From assembly GCA_028673005.1 (NCBI GenBank), contig CM054116.1, positions 67,163,211-67,227,210 of the forward strand: a stretch of DNA of 64,000 nucleotides, written 5' to 3'. Source of the DNA: Tanypteryx hageni (lineage: Eukaryota; Arthropoda; Insecta; Odonata; Petaluridae). Positions 21,601-33,500 of the stretch are shown here, in pieces. The position numbers and the translations under genes are program-made. The notes beneath the pieces are model-generated. The model was not told the origin of the DNA, did no database searches, and saw nothing but the letters and a program-made list of their open reading frames with translations. Each line of letters begins with the position of its first letter. Position 1 is the first letter of the stretch.

Positions 21601-24570
21601 TAACCAGACAATTTGTCCTTGAAATGCTCTCTTTGCCCATTTTCTTTGTTATTAGACTTTACCTTTCCTTTAATTTCCTGGCATGTTGCACTCTTTATCC
21701 TCTATGAGTAGTGTTTGGAAGTGTCAGCATTGCAGACACTGAAAAAAATAACCATGGTGGAGTGATTTTCACAGAACTGCTTCAGTCATCCTACACACCT
21801 CTCGTAACTCAATACCCAGGTACTGCAAGAAGCAATACCTACCTGAACTTATCAAATAAAGAACTATTTTATGGCTACAATTTGACATCACAACAAATAG
21901 CATAAAATGATACTAGAAAATTTTTTAATTTAATATTGGAAGCTAGCAAATTGCATCATTTTCCAGAAAAAATACTATTTAGTAACAGTACTGCATACAA
22001 TAACTAAGAACGTGGAAGAAATGAGTGACATTTAACCACATGCAAAATAACAAAAAGTCCATTACAATGGTCCATAATTGAACAAGTCTAACACAACATT
22101 TTCCCCCATGCATTCAATATAAATCCAACCTGTATTATATTTCATTTTAAGCTCTTAAGTATTTAACACCACTTACTCTCAAACACAAGGAAAAGGAAAA
22201 TATGGCAATACCCAAGACAGCTCAATTTAAGAGTATGACCCTTTATACACAAATTGAGAATGCATAGAAAATACATGCATTTAAGCATTAATTAAATTAG
22301 TAAAAATGCCATGAAAGTAAGAAATTAACACAACATAGTGGAAACGAATTTCATTATCAGCCGGGGTTTTCATATTTGTGCATTTACTGATCTTCTACAG
22401 ATAAAGAAAGACAATGCTTTAGTAAAAACGAATTTTTGATAATTTCAATGGTAAGAGTTGGTTCTCCCTAACAATTTTGACTTCCAGGACAAAGTAAAAC
22501 TTTATACTCATGATAAATTGTTAGAAGTAAATTCCATGCAATATTCAACTGATTCATATTGTCTATACTTATTTGTACCTACAACAACGAATGAAGAATT
22601 GTTTAAAATTACAATTTTCACAAAAACCTAATTCAATTACAATAGAAGAGAAATCTATGAACATTTTGCATGTTATTCCAATTTTAAATTATTTTTAACA
22701 TAAAATTAAATTTAACATACTGTTTAATACATAAACCAAAAATCTGTACAATGAACAGGATAGCCATTTAGACCACAACTGTGTACCAACATGAGTCTAG
22801 TCCATTTTTCAATTCATTATCTTTTCCACAGACTATAAATTTCCCAAAGGCAAAGTATATTGTTTTCTTTGTTGAAACACTAGCGTCTCTTGTCAAAGAG
22901 ATCAATTGTTACACCAATATTCAATAGTAATCTTACAAGTGAAAACTGACAGTAAAATGATAATTATATCTAGGTCAAATTGCAGGCAGGCTTTAATGAA
23001 AATTTTTCTAAGAACAATGTTCCGTTTAAAGGAAATTGAAAAATGGATTTAAAGATGAAAAAATGAACAGGATATAAAAGCAATCAAGGTTTAGTATAGA
23101 TTAATTTTAAAAAATTTTTGAAAGCCTGGTTCAGCACATCTTAGTATGTAGGGTCAACAACAAGCAAATAGCAAGTAGGTGGTACAATAACAAAAAAATA
23201 ATAGTAACTTGACTTTCTTGGAACCACAGTATCTTATCTGACAATAATTCTAATCGTTTTCTATATAGAATGCCATCCAGAGCTCTGATGATGACGTTCT
23301 ACAGGATGGTCCATAAGTCCCAATTGGTTATGAAGAAGTTCAAAAAGGCAAGGTCATTATTCTCATAAAATTGTGATACTGGATTACCAAAAAGTAACTG
23401 CTAAGTCAGTTAATTATGATACAGTAAAATGGATCAAGATTTTGAATCCATCATAAATTTCTTAACTGAGAAATCTCCCAAAAAGAATTTCTATTGAAAT
23501 GTATAGTCGTTTAAAGCTAGGACAACTGGAATTTTCTAGTTGACCTCAAAAAATCTTAGTATAAAACAAATATTTTCATAAAAGCAAAAATTACCCCAGG
23601 AAACATTTCAATTATCAAATACTTGATAAGAACAAGGACCTAAATTTACTTTTAGATCCATTCAAAATTGCATTCAATTATATAATCATTGCAAAAGTGA
23701 ATTTTATCAAGTCACTAAATTTAGGCTTGTCATGCTTTATATGAGCATGTTTAAAAAATATTAATCGACATATTCTCACTTGAATTCCCTGAACACAATC
23801 AATCATGGTTAACTTTGTATAAATAATTGTTGTATAATAATATCCCTTTACTAGTTTCACTTAAATCACAGATTTATCATCACATTGTTACAAATGTTAA
23901 GTTTGGCAAACAATTTGACAAATATAAATCAATATCAATTTGACACTTCTTAAAGTCATAAATATTGGTACACAGCAACAAATTGATGCCATATTACCCA
24001 AATCTAAAAGATATGGAACAATCAACTCAAAATACTTCAAAAAATGCACATCCCATAAATAAAATTTTTCCATTTTCTTGCAAAATGCTTTACATTCCTC
24101 ACTTTTCTACTCTTACTATTGTAATATGGGAAAAGCATCAAAAGCAGGTTTAAAAGTAAAAGTTAATCAGTTTGCAGCATTCTCATAGAATAGAGATTAC
24201 TATTTCCATTAAGAAATTTCTCATGCAAGTTTGGATGGAACAGAAAACACTTAAGCATTTGAATTAATCTTCATAATTGACAGATTTGAAGAATAAAAAT
24301 GGCACTAATGTTGAAATGCAGGTTAATGATAGATTTCACTCTTGGTACATGTAATAAACACCCAACTTGGAATTAATGTTTCTTGAAGCTAATAAGCAAA
24401 TGTTCAAGCCATGATTGTCCAGTTGACAAGTCGCTCCCAAGAAGCATTCAGCTGCCTTTGTAGGAGGATTAGTGATTCCTTGTTTCTCATATAAAGAACA
24501 ACAAAATCACTAGTCTTCCACACAACTGCAGCTGGGGTTAGTAATGTCAGGCAGATCATGATTTCTCTGC
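18616..24570. other. Convergent spacer, probably largely 3' UTR
   Basis: No coding exon is supported over ~6 kb, apart from a hAT MITE at 20687-20835. Candidate poly(A) signals exist for both sides: AATAAA at 19017-19022 for the LYSMD transcript and AATAAA on the minus strand at 18844-18849 for the hnRNP K transcript. If the latter is used, hnRNP K would have a ~5.7-kb 3' UTR overlapping the LYSMD 3' end. The DNA is AT-rich and poor in CpG. A 94-codon plus-strand ORF at 19918-20202 has no recognisable motif. Confidence 0.4.
20687..20835. mobile_element. Short hAT-type MITE (149 bp)
   Basis: Starts CAGTGGTCTTCAA and ends TTGAAGATCTATG. Flanks ATTTGGAC (20679-20686) and AATTAGAC (20836-20843) agree at 6 of 8 positions. 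It has no coding capacity. Confidence 0.55.
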
Positions 24571-27500
24571 TCACATCCTCCTTCCACTGCACACACACAT
24601 ACACACAGGCAGACAATCAAACTTCTCTTATAGCACAATACTCAAAAACAAAAGGTTTCCAGGCCTACTCAAATTTCTTCAAGCCTTGAGCATATCTCAA
24701 TTAACAAGTGCCCATCATTTCATATGGCACAAATGAATGTTAACCTTTTGCGGTCCTTCATCTCACTAAGTGGGCCATTACATATTTCCGGTCCCAGCCC
24801 TATATTCCCATAGGAGAGTCAATCTAAATGGCTTGCAGGCCTATATTGTACTAGCCAGAAATTTACTGACTTATTCCATCTTTTGAATTGAAATATTAGC
24901 CAATCTTTAATGTCAGAAGGACCTTCGGGGATGCATGCAGAGAAAGACAGGACCGCAAGGGGTTAATGAAACTAGCAAAATTTTAGTTCAAATGTCTATC
25001 AAGTACAAAACCAGCTTGAGGTACAAATGTTTCATTACATACAACATTCTTTTAAGAATAACATTTTAGGTGATGCCCATGTTCAGAGTAAAATTATAGC
25101 CAGGCAATCAACAGTCTAACAAGCAAGAAGTCCAGCACATACAGTTGAGTATACTATGATAACATTTTCATAAAAGCAAAATATCCATTGTGCAATAAAA
25201 CCATTCAATTATACATTCTGCTTCTATTTTCTGGCAAAGTGATTTGTCATTGCATTTAACTAATAACAATAATAGCAACTTAAATAGTTGTCTACCTCTT
25301 GCAAATAATAAAAAAGAATGATTGCCTGATTATATTTTAATTTCCTTAAATACAATAACTAACTAGTATCCAAGTGAATGACACCCAAAAAGAATTAACT
25401 GGTACCCACACACCAGCAATTTGCATAAATAGCATTAAGTTCTTTAATGAGTCAAAATTATAAAGGGATATTACACTTCAATAATGATCATATGCCTACT
25501 TTATGAAGTATATCTCTTGAATAAAATACTTTAAAATTGGACGATTAAATATTAAAATAATTCAAATACAACATTACAGGAAATACAGTACCACTCTCAT
25601 TGTATAGATGAGACCTAATTAAAATTGTTTAATATAATGGACCACTTGTGTTGGACAATGCTCAGCTGAAATTTAAATTTAACCCTTCAATTCATTGGTT
25701 CTTGAATATTTGAGTTCCAAGTATGGAAAACTGGTAAATGATTTATTAGAAATAATCAAAAGCAATTAAACACCAAATAATAAAGAGTATTGACTAATTC
25801 ATATGGATTTATCAATGCTTTGCAATGACAAACTTTAAATTGTTTCAGTATCTACTAGTGTTAGTGACTTTATTATAATAACATGAATAACTATCTCATT
25901 GAAACAGCAAAGACAAATATTAAGCCATGCAGCAATTTCAGTTAAGCACTGCCTGGAGACAGCAACATTCTTTGTTTAGCATTGTTGCAATGAAAATGTA
26001 TTCAACCAAACTCCCATCTAATAACAACAGAGCTCATCTAATAGTAAGAATATGGAAATTGTTAAAAAATTACCTCTGCTGTAAGAGGTATTGAGCCATC
26101 TGGATCTGACTTGGAGAACCAGTGATAGTGATAACTCTGTCATTAGACCCGTGCAAAGGTTCATCAATTGTGATACCGGCACCAGAGTCAGATCGGATCT
26201 TGCGAATCCTGGCTCCCCCTTTACCAATGATAGCTCCAGCCAACTATTTAACAGAAAAAGAATAAAGCAAAATGAAATTTTATTCAGGAATTAATATAAA
26301 TTACACAGGATTAATGAGAACAATTCTAGCAACTAAGTTTACTACCAGCTTCCTATAAATATGTACCAAATTCATATCATTCAGAAAAACTAAATGTTCA
26401 TTAAAAGGTACTAATCAATAAGAACCAATAAAAATTTTTGCACTGACTAGTAGTGCAAATGCTCTAATGCATTTAACATGTTCATTGCGGTCCAAAAATC
26501 TAAGAAATTATCGCAAACGAGTGGAACTTTCGGACTCAAAAAAACCATTAAATTTATAATGTATTTTTATGTCAAATTAGTCGAAAATTTTTTTAATTGA
26601 AAAAAAATTACGACATCATATGATGTCTGCCCCACAGATAGCCCCAAGATAAACTAACCCTTTTATTGCATCTAAAATATCACCAAGACAAAATATTCCG
26701 AATATGGTTTCTAGGTTTCAAGATATGTAAATTTGGAAAAAAGTATCAACTTATATTCAAACTAATTCTTATAAATTTATGGGTTACTTTTCAGTAATAA
26801 TGATGAAATTCCCTTTCAAAAAATTATATTTCTAATAAAATATTTATATTATCTTCCACAATTATTGATTATTATTATTCTTACTATAACTGACAATAAT
26901 ATTTACAATAATAGCTTCAATTTACAATGATATTTTAAATTTACAATTTATGTTATAACTGAATTTTTCTCGGGTTTCCAACCGGGTTGTCTCGGAGATT
27001 TCTTCCGACGTTTCGGCGACTAGCTCTGTCGCCATCTTCAGGGATCCTGAGTGCCAAGGAGATTTCTGTGGAGGTTTATATACCTGCCGGGGGATGACGG
27101 CAGGTCGGTGATTGGCTGTTGTATGGAGCAGTCCTATTGGCTGGCTCTTGTTGGTGATTGGTTGTTGCATTGTGTGGTCCTATTGGCTGAGCGCTCGTTG
27201 GCTAATTGGGCTATCATAGGGTCCCACGCCTTGCTGAGAAGGAATCCATTGTCTCGGTTGATGTTATTGCGGTTCAGGCGGATTTCGATGGCTTCCTTCA
27301 CTACGCGGTCCCAATAGCCATTAGCTCTCGAAATCCTTTTGGTGTCCTTGAATTGTATGCGGTGGTCCGAGGACAGGCTGTGTTCGGCCACCGCAGACTT
27401 CTCCGGGTAATTAAGTCTGATGTAGCGAGCGTGTTCCTTTAATCTGGTTTCAATTGTGCGGCATGTCTGTCCGATGTAGTCTTTCCCACACGGGATCCTG

Positions 27501-30500
27501 TAGATTCCCGACGTTTTTAGTCCTAGATCATCTTTTACTGGGTGCAGGAAACTCCTGGTTTTCCTCGGCGGCCTATGGACGGTTTTAACCCCATGTCTCG
27601 CTAGAATCCTTGAGATTTTCCCCGATATCGTTGAGATGTAGGGCAGGCATACTGTAGTTTTTGGTTTTTCCCGTTCTGGGTTCTTGTTGTCTGGTGGGTG
27701 TTCGGCCCTTTTTAGGGCCCTGTTGATCTCCCATTCCTTGTGACCATTCTGCCGGAACGTGTGCTGTAGATGCCGGATTTCTGCCGGAAGGCTTTCTTGG
27801 TCGGAGATAGCCCTCGCCCGATGCACCAGAGTTGAGAGGACTGATCTACGTTGAGCGGGATGGTGGTGGCTGTTCCCGTTTAAGTAAAGGTCTGTGTGTG
27901 TGGGTTTCCTATACACACTATGACTTAGACTCCCGTCCGGTTTTCGGCGTATGAGTATATCCAGGAAGGGAAGGCAGCCCTCTCTCTCCATCTCCATCGT
28001 GAATTGGATGCTGGGATGTTGTCTATTCAGGTGATTTTGGAATTCCATCAGGGATTCACGTCCATGGGGCCATATCACGAAGGTGTCATCGATATATCGG
28101 AAAAAGCACTTAGGTCGTAACGGTGCTGAGTTTAGGGCTTTTTCTTCAAAGTCCTCCATGAAAAAATTCGCGACGGCAGGGGAGAGTGGAGATCCCATGG
28201 CCACGCCGTCAGTTTGTTCATAGAACTGTCCGCTATAGAGAAAGTACGTCGAGGTCAGGGCTTGGCGGAACAGGTCGAGGGTGCATGGTAGAAATCGGGG
28301 TTTCAGCAGTTCCAATGTTTCCTTGATTGGGACCTTGGTGAACAAGGACACTACATCAAAACTGACGAGTATGTCGGTAGGATCCACTCTAAGTGTGGAG
28401 AGAGTTTCCACAAATTCGGTGGAATTTTTTATGTGGTGCTTGCAGTTTCCCGTCAGTGGCCCCAGAAGGCTGGTCAGATATTTCGCCAGTTGGTAAGTGG
28501 GGGAGTCTATGGCGCTGACTATGGGTCAGAGTGGTACCCCTTCCTTGTGAATTTTTGGGAGGCCATACAGTCTTGGAGGTATTGCTGCTTGGGGTAGGAG
28601 AGTCCAGAGCATATCTTGAGGTAGCCCCGATTTCTTGACAAGAGCAGAGGTTTTCCTTAGGATTGACTCAGTTGGGTCCCGTGGGAGTTTCCTGTAGGCT
28701 GGGTCCTGAAGTAATTGCAATACCTTCCCATGGTATTCGGTGGTGGCCATGAGAACTGATGCATTGCCCTTGTCTGCAGGTAACACCGTGATGGTGGGGT
28801 CGTCGCGCAGTTTCCGTAGGGCATTCCGTTCAGCGAAGGTGATGTTCGGTTTTGGTGGAACGGCCCTTTTCAGGGCCATACCTATGTCCCTTCTGACTTC
28901 TTCTGCAGTTTCCTGTGGGAGCACTCTGATCGCTTGCTCCACTCCTCCCATTATGTCTCGGACGGGGACACGCTCGCTACATCAGACTTAATTACCCGGA
29001 GAAGTCTGCGGTGGCCGAACACAGCCTGTCCTCGGACCACCGCATACAATTCAAGGACACCAAAAGGATTTCGAGAGCTAATGGCTATTGGGACCGCGTA
29101 GTGAAGGAAGCCATCGAAATCCGCCTGAACCGCAATAACATCAACCGAGACAATGGATTCCTTCTCAGCAAGGCGTGGGACCCTATGATAGCCCAATTAG
29201 CCAACGAGCGCTCAGCCAATAGGACCACACAATGCAACAACCAATCACCAACAAGAGCCAGCCAATAGGACTGCTCCATACAACAGCCAATCACCGACCT
29301 GCCGTCATCCCCCGGCAGGTATATAAACCTCCACAGAAATCTCCTTGGCACTCAGGATCCCTGAAGATGGCGACAGAGCTAGTCGCCGAAACGTCGGAAG
29401 AAATCTCCGAGACAACCCGGTTGGAAACCCGAGAAAAATTCACCATGATGATTCGCCGGGAAAGCTTCAAATCTTTCTATGTTATAACTGTTTTGAGAAA
29501 TACAATTATTATTCTTTTATATATAATTACTCAATGTCTGTCCGCCCATCCCCCCTTTTCATCTCTTGAACAGTTTTCATAGAGAAATGCTGTACATACC
29601 ATTTTCTGTCATCCAACTAGGAGACCCCGAGAAAACTATTTTTGTTTACACAAGTGCCCCAGGTTTGAATCCAGGATATGATATTTTCCCATATGTTTAC
29701 ACAGGAGTGATTTTTTTCCATCATTCATTAAAATATGTAAATATGGACGAAGTTTCTCAATTTTTTTTTTAATGGCTAAACCTATAAAATATCTTATTCT
29801 TGCAATGTTTCGATGTTACACAAGGATTTGTCAGAAATACGCATTTCTTTTTGAAATTTTTTGGCTTTCGCACTCTTCCCAGGTGTTGCCAAGGCGACCC
29901 GCATTGTTGCCTCCAATTGAATGAGCATCTATCAAGCCTTCAAATAGATGAGAAAACTGCATTATTTGCTTCACTGCATTGAAATAACGAAGTAAAAAAA
30001 CCAATGTGTATAAAAAATAATACAAAATTTCCTACAAAAAATTCAAAAACTGGTTTTCTAATTAAGTGTATTAGACTAGGAAACGAAGCACACGGTTCAA
30101 AAGCCCACAAGGCACTGAGTCTAAACCCCCCTGCTGTTTCCCCCCAAGATGAATCCTCACCATGGGAGAGAAAGAAGCGAGGGGAAAAACATTTGAGGGA
30201 AGAATATCTGCAATGTAACCACTGAAAACTGGTTTTTTATCATTTATCATTGATCTGTAATATGTAACTTCAATCAAATTTTATGCTAATAATACATTTA
30301 TGATGAGAAATCATTAGGTAAATGCATTTTCTTTAAAATCATAACCACGTCTTAGAATTTGGGATAGAAAATTCTCACCCTACATTATCACAATATCATG
30401 GGATCAAATTATATTTCTAGTTTAATTTTTAATAAAATTTTGTTTATTATATATATATATATAACATTAAAAGGTTTTGAGATAATAGCTTCCCACCTCA

Positions 30501-33500
30501 AGAAAAAATTGCTCAAGCCTTGTACACACCTACAAACATTGTCAGAAAACAATGTTTGCAAACAGTTTGCTAATTATGTTTGCAGACAGATACAGTCCGC
30601 AAAGTTTTGCATCCAGACCTCTCACTGACTTGCCAGTTCAAGACGTCATACAGTGAAGTTGCTGATAGGGTTTGTGCTGGATATATATTTCTAGCGTTAT
30701 ATGATAGGCAGAAAAGAAAAAACCCTAGACATTGGTGGACACTAACACTATTTTATCCAGTGAATCCAAGGCATCATCCTCTCTGTTCTGACTTTTATAA
30801 TCTACACGTCATCTCACAAACACGGCACATCATGAAAAAAACTTCTACACTTTCTGAAGTGAACTCTTGAGACTGATTGGGTAGGGGAAATAATGTAGCA
30901 TACAGTCCAAACCTGCAAACATTAACTTTGTTTTTCATCAAGAATGGAAAACAAAATCCATTAAATAATTGTTCGCTGACTGCCTGCAAACAATCAGCAA
31001 ACAGGTGAAACTTGTATACACTCCGTTTGCAAACATTGTAGGTATGTACAATAATTAATATGACAAAATAATGCCTACAGTAATGGAACACTACAGTAAA
31101 AGAATTATGCATACTTGAAAGTTGGCTTCAGATATTAATATTTCATGAGACAAAATAAAGCATTCATCTTATGTACGAGAAGAAGAATATTTTCATTTGG
31201 AGCATAAAAGTGACCATGATGCAGCTTAATGGAAGGGCTTGAGACCTTGGCTGATTTATTAAGGTTAAATTGCAATATCACCTCTTTCTTTTGGAATCTT
31301 TCCTCGGGGTTTATTGGAAGCAGACAAGATCTGGACTGGACAGTTTTTAGTAAATTCAAAATGAAACTTAAGATGCAACTGGGTGATTATATTGGAAATT
31401 ATCAAAAACAACTACACTATGACATAAAAACCCAATCATGGCCTTCACATTTTCAATTGAAGCAGGTTCATAATCTCTTAATTCTCAAGTGAAAATTAAT
31501 CTAAAATTCTTTCTTCAGATATGAGAAAGCAAGATGGCAGTTACATTTCTCCTGCAAAAATTATGTCCAGTATAACCCTGATTATCTGCATTTATTGGAA
31601 GTTGGATGGGCATGGATAACTGAAAAACACGGATAACCTGCACTTTTAAAGGCAAAATTCGGTATGCCTGCTAAATACTGTAAATATTTATTTAAAAAAA
31701 GGACATGCCATAGATAAAAAGCTATCAATTTAAATCAGGGCTTGACAAATTTTCTAAGAATCTAGGCACCACCTCCAAAATCTAGGAGCCAGCACAGATG
31801 TTACATAATTTTGATCAATTTTTTATCATTGTCAAAAATATAAATGTTTAACAATTCAGACATGAATCTGCTACAATAATTAAGCTATGCACATTTATAT
31901 CTGTCACATTATGTAGCAGAACAATAAAATGAGCCTTATATATCAGAAAAAGTCGAATGATATTTTGATAACATGTAGTTTATGTACAATAATAAAAATT
32001 GGCACTTATTCCCAAGAACTTGAATGCTTTGGACAAGTATATTATAATTTGCTGCTCATACTGCTGAGCCCAACAATACGACTACAGCATGTGACTACAG
32101 TATAACCAAAACCTAACTACAGCACGCATATACAATCTCTAGGTACCAGCATGAAAATCTTAGGCATCATGAAGATCTGGGATTTGTCGAGCCCTGATGT
32201 AAACCATAAACTAATTAGGATGGAATAAATTAAAAAATAAATTTTGTTGGTGGCAGTGACAATTGTCTGATAAAAAATGGGACTGGAAGATAAAAATTTT
32301 ACTAAAACATTCATTTACTCATGGAGTAGGTTAACATTGCTATGAATTTAAAATGACCCATAGTTTATAAGAATCCCTGTAAAAATAAACGAGAAAGCTT
32401 GTCTTCATTACGTGTAAAAATGGAAGATGGTAAAGCTACATCAGCAGGCGCTTAATAAATAGGTGAAGTCCATATCTTATTTTTTATGTAAGTGGGAAAA
32501 TTTATACTATTCATAATGCCCAGTCAATCCACTTCCCGGTAAATCTGTACATGGATATTGGGGCTTGACTTGTCTTTTTAATGATTAATAGTTGAATAAT
32601 GATTAAATTTCTTAGGACTGGCTACAGCTATACTTCCTTTAATGCATCTTATTTAAACTACATATTGTGAATTACATTTGCTATACGATTAGTAATAACA
32701 TATTATAATAAGACTTCCTAGCATGGCAGCTACATCCCATAAAGTTTTCTAATATGATGATTTTCCCTATTTGATACAAGATGACATTCCAATGCATACA
32801 CTTCACAAATAAGGTGAGAAACTACCTCAACACCTTCAAAAAGGTTAATTTGAACAAAAGAAATAATTTTACTATTAGCCTCAGCAGGAACCAGTTAAAT
32901 TAAATGCTAAAAATTTTGCAACAATCCAAGTTCATAATTATGCACAACCGAACACCTTGTCTAGCCATAAACAGCAAAATAATATGCTACAATTATCAAC
33001 AGAAAACTGAAGTCTGTTCTCCACTATAAGAAGATTTGGATTAGGTAAATGGGTGGTATTTGATCCTCAATCCAAAAAATATGAATTAAAAAACTGAAAT
33101 GCACTTAACTACTATTAATTACTGTCTTGAAATAATAAATCAAGATTGTATTTATCATCTATGATAGACTAATGAAAAAAATCGAAGTATACACAACCTA
33201 TAATATTATGAGCAGTAATCTACCAATCATCCTGAAATTTCACTTAATATGAGATTAATTATTATAAAACCAGTAAGAACACATTTAAAAGAAGACAACT
33301 TACATCTTTGGGGATAGTCACTTGAGTTGAAGTTTTTGCAATCATATTTTGGGATGGAACATTTCCAGGACCTAAAATAAGCAATTTAAAGCGAATATTT
33401 AATAACACATCATACCAAAATGTAAACTTAATTATAGCCATAACAAAGAAAACAACATGCATTATTTATGGGTAACATAGCTGTATAAACATTGCCAATA

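Larger units (their letters stand above)
26962..29477 (-). mobile_element. Penelope-like retroelement with inverted terminal arms
   Basis: A 13-bp direct repeat TATGTTATAACTG flanks the element exactly (26949-26961 and 29478-29490). The left arm (~26972-27436) and right arm (~28968-29443) are inverted copies of ~470 bp; both carry the 3' part of the ORF, a hammerhead-like motif and the tail. The right arm has ~34 extra bases before the target repeat that the left arm lacks. The unique centre holds a reverse transcriptase and the start of a GIY-YIG domain on the minus strand. The combination of RT, GIY-YIG and inverted partial repeats is characteristic of the Penelope group. It sits in intron 10 of hnRNP K in the same orientation as the gene, and the arms and flanks are well preserved, suggesting a recent insertion. 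Confidence 0.92.

Noticed and set aside
31570..31680. Tigger-like fragment with GATTATCTGCATTT and GGATAACCTGCA words
   Set aside because: Suggestive inverted words only; no clear ends, so not annotated.
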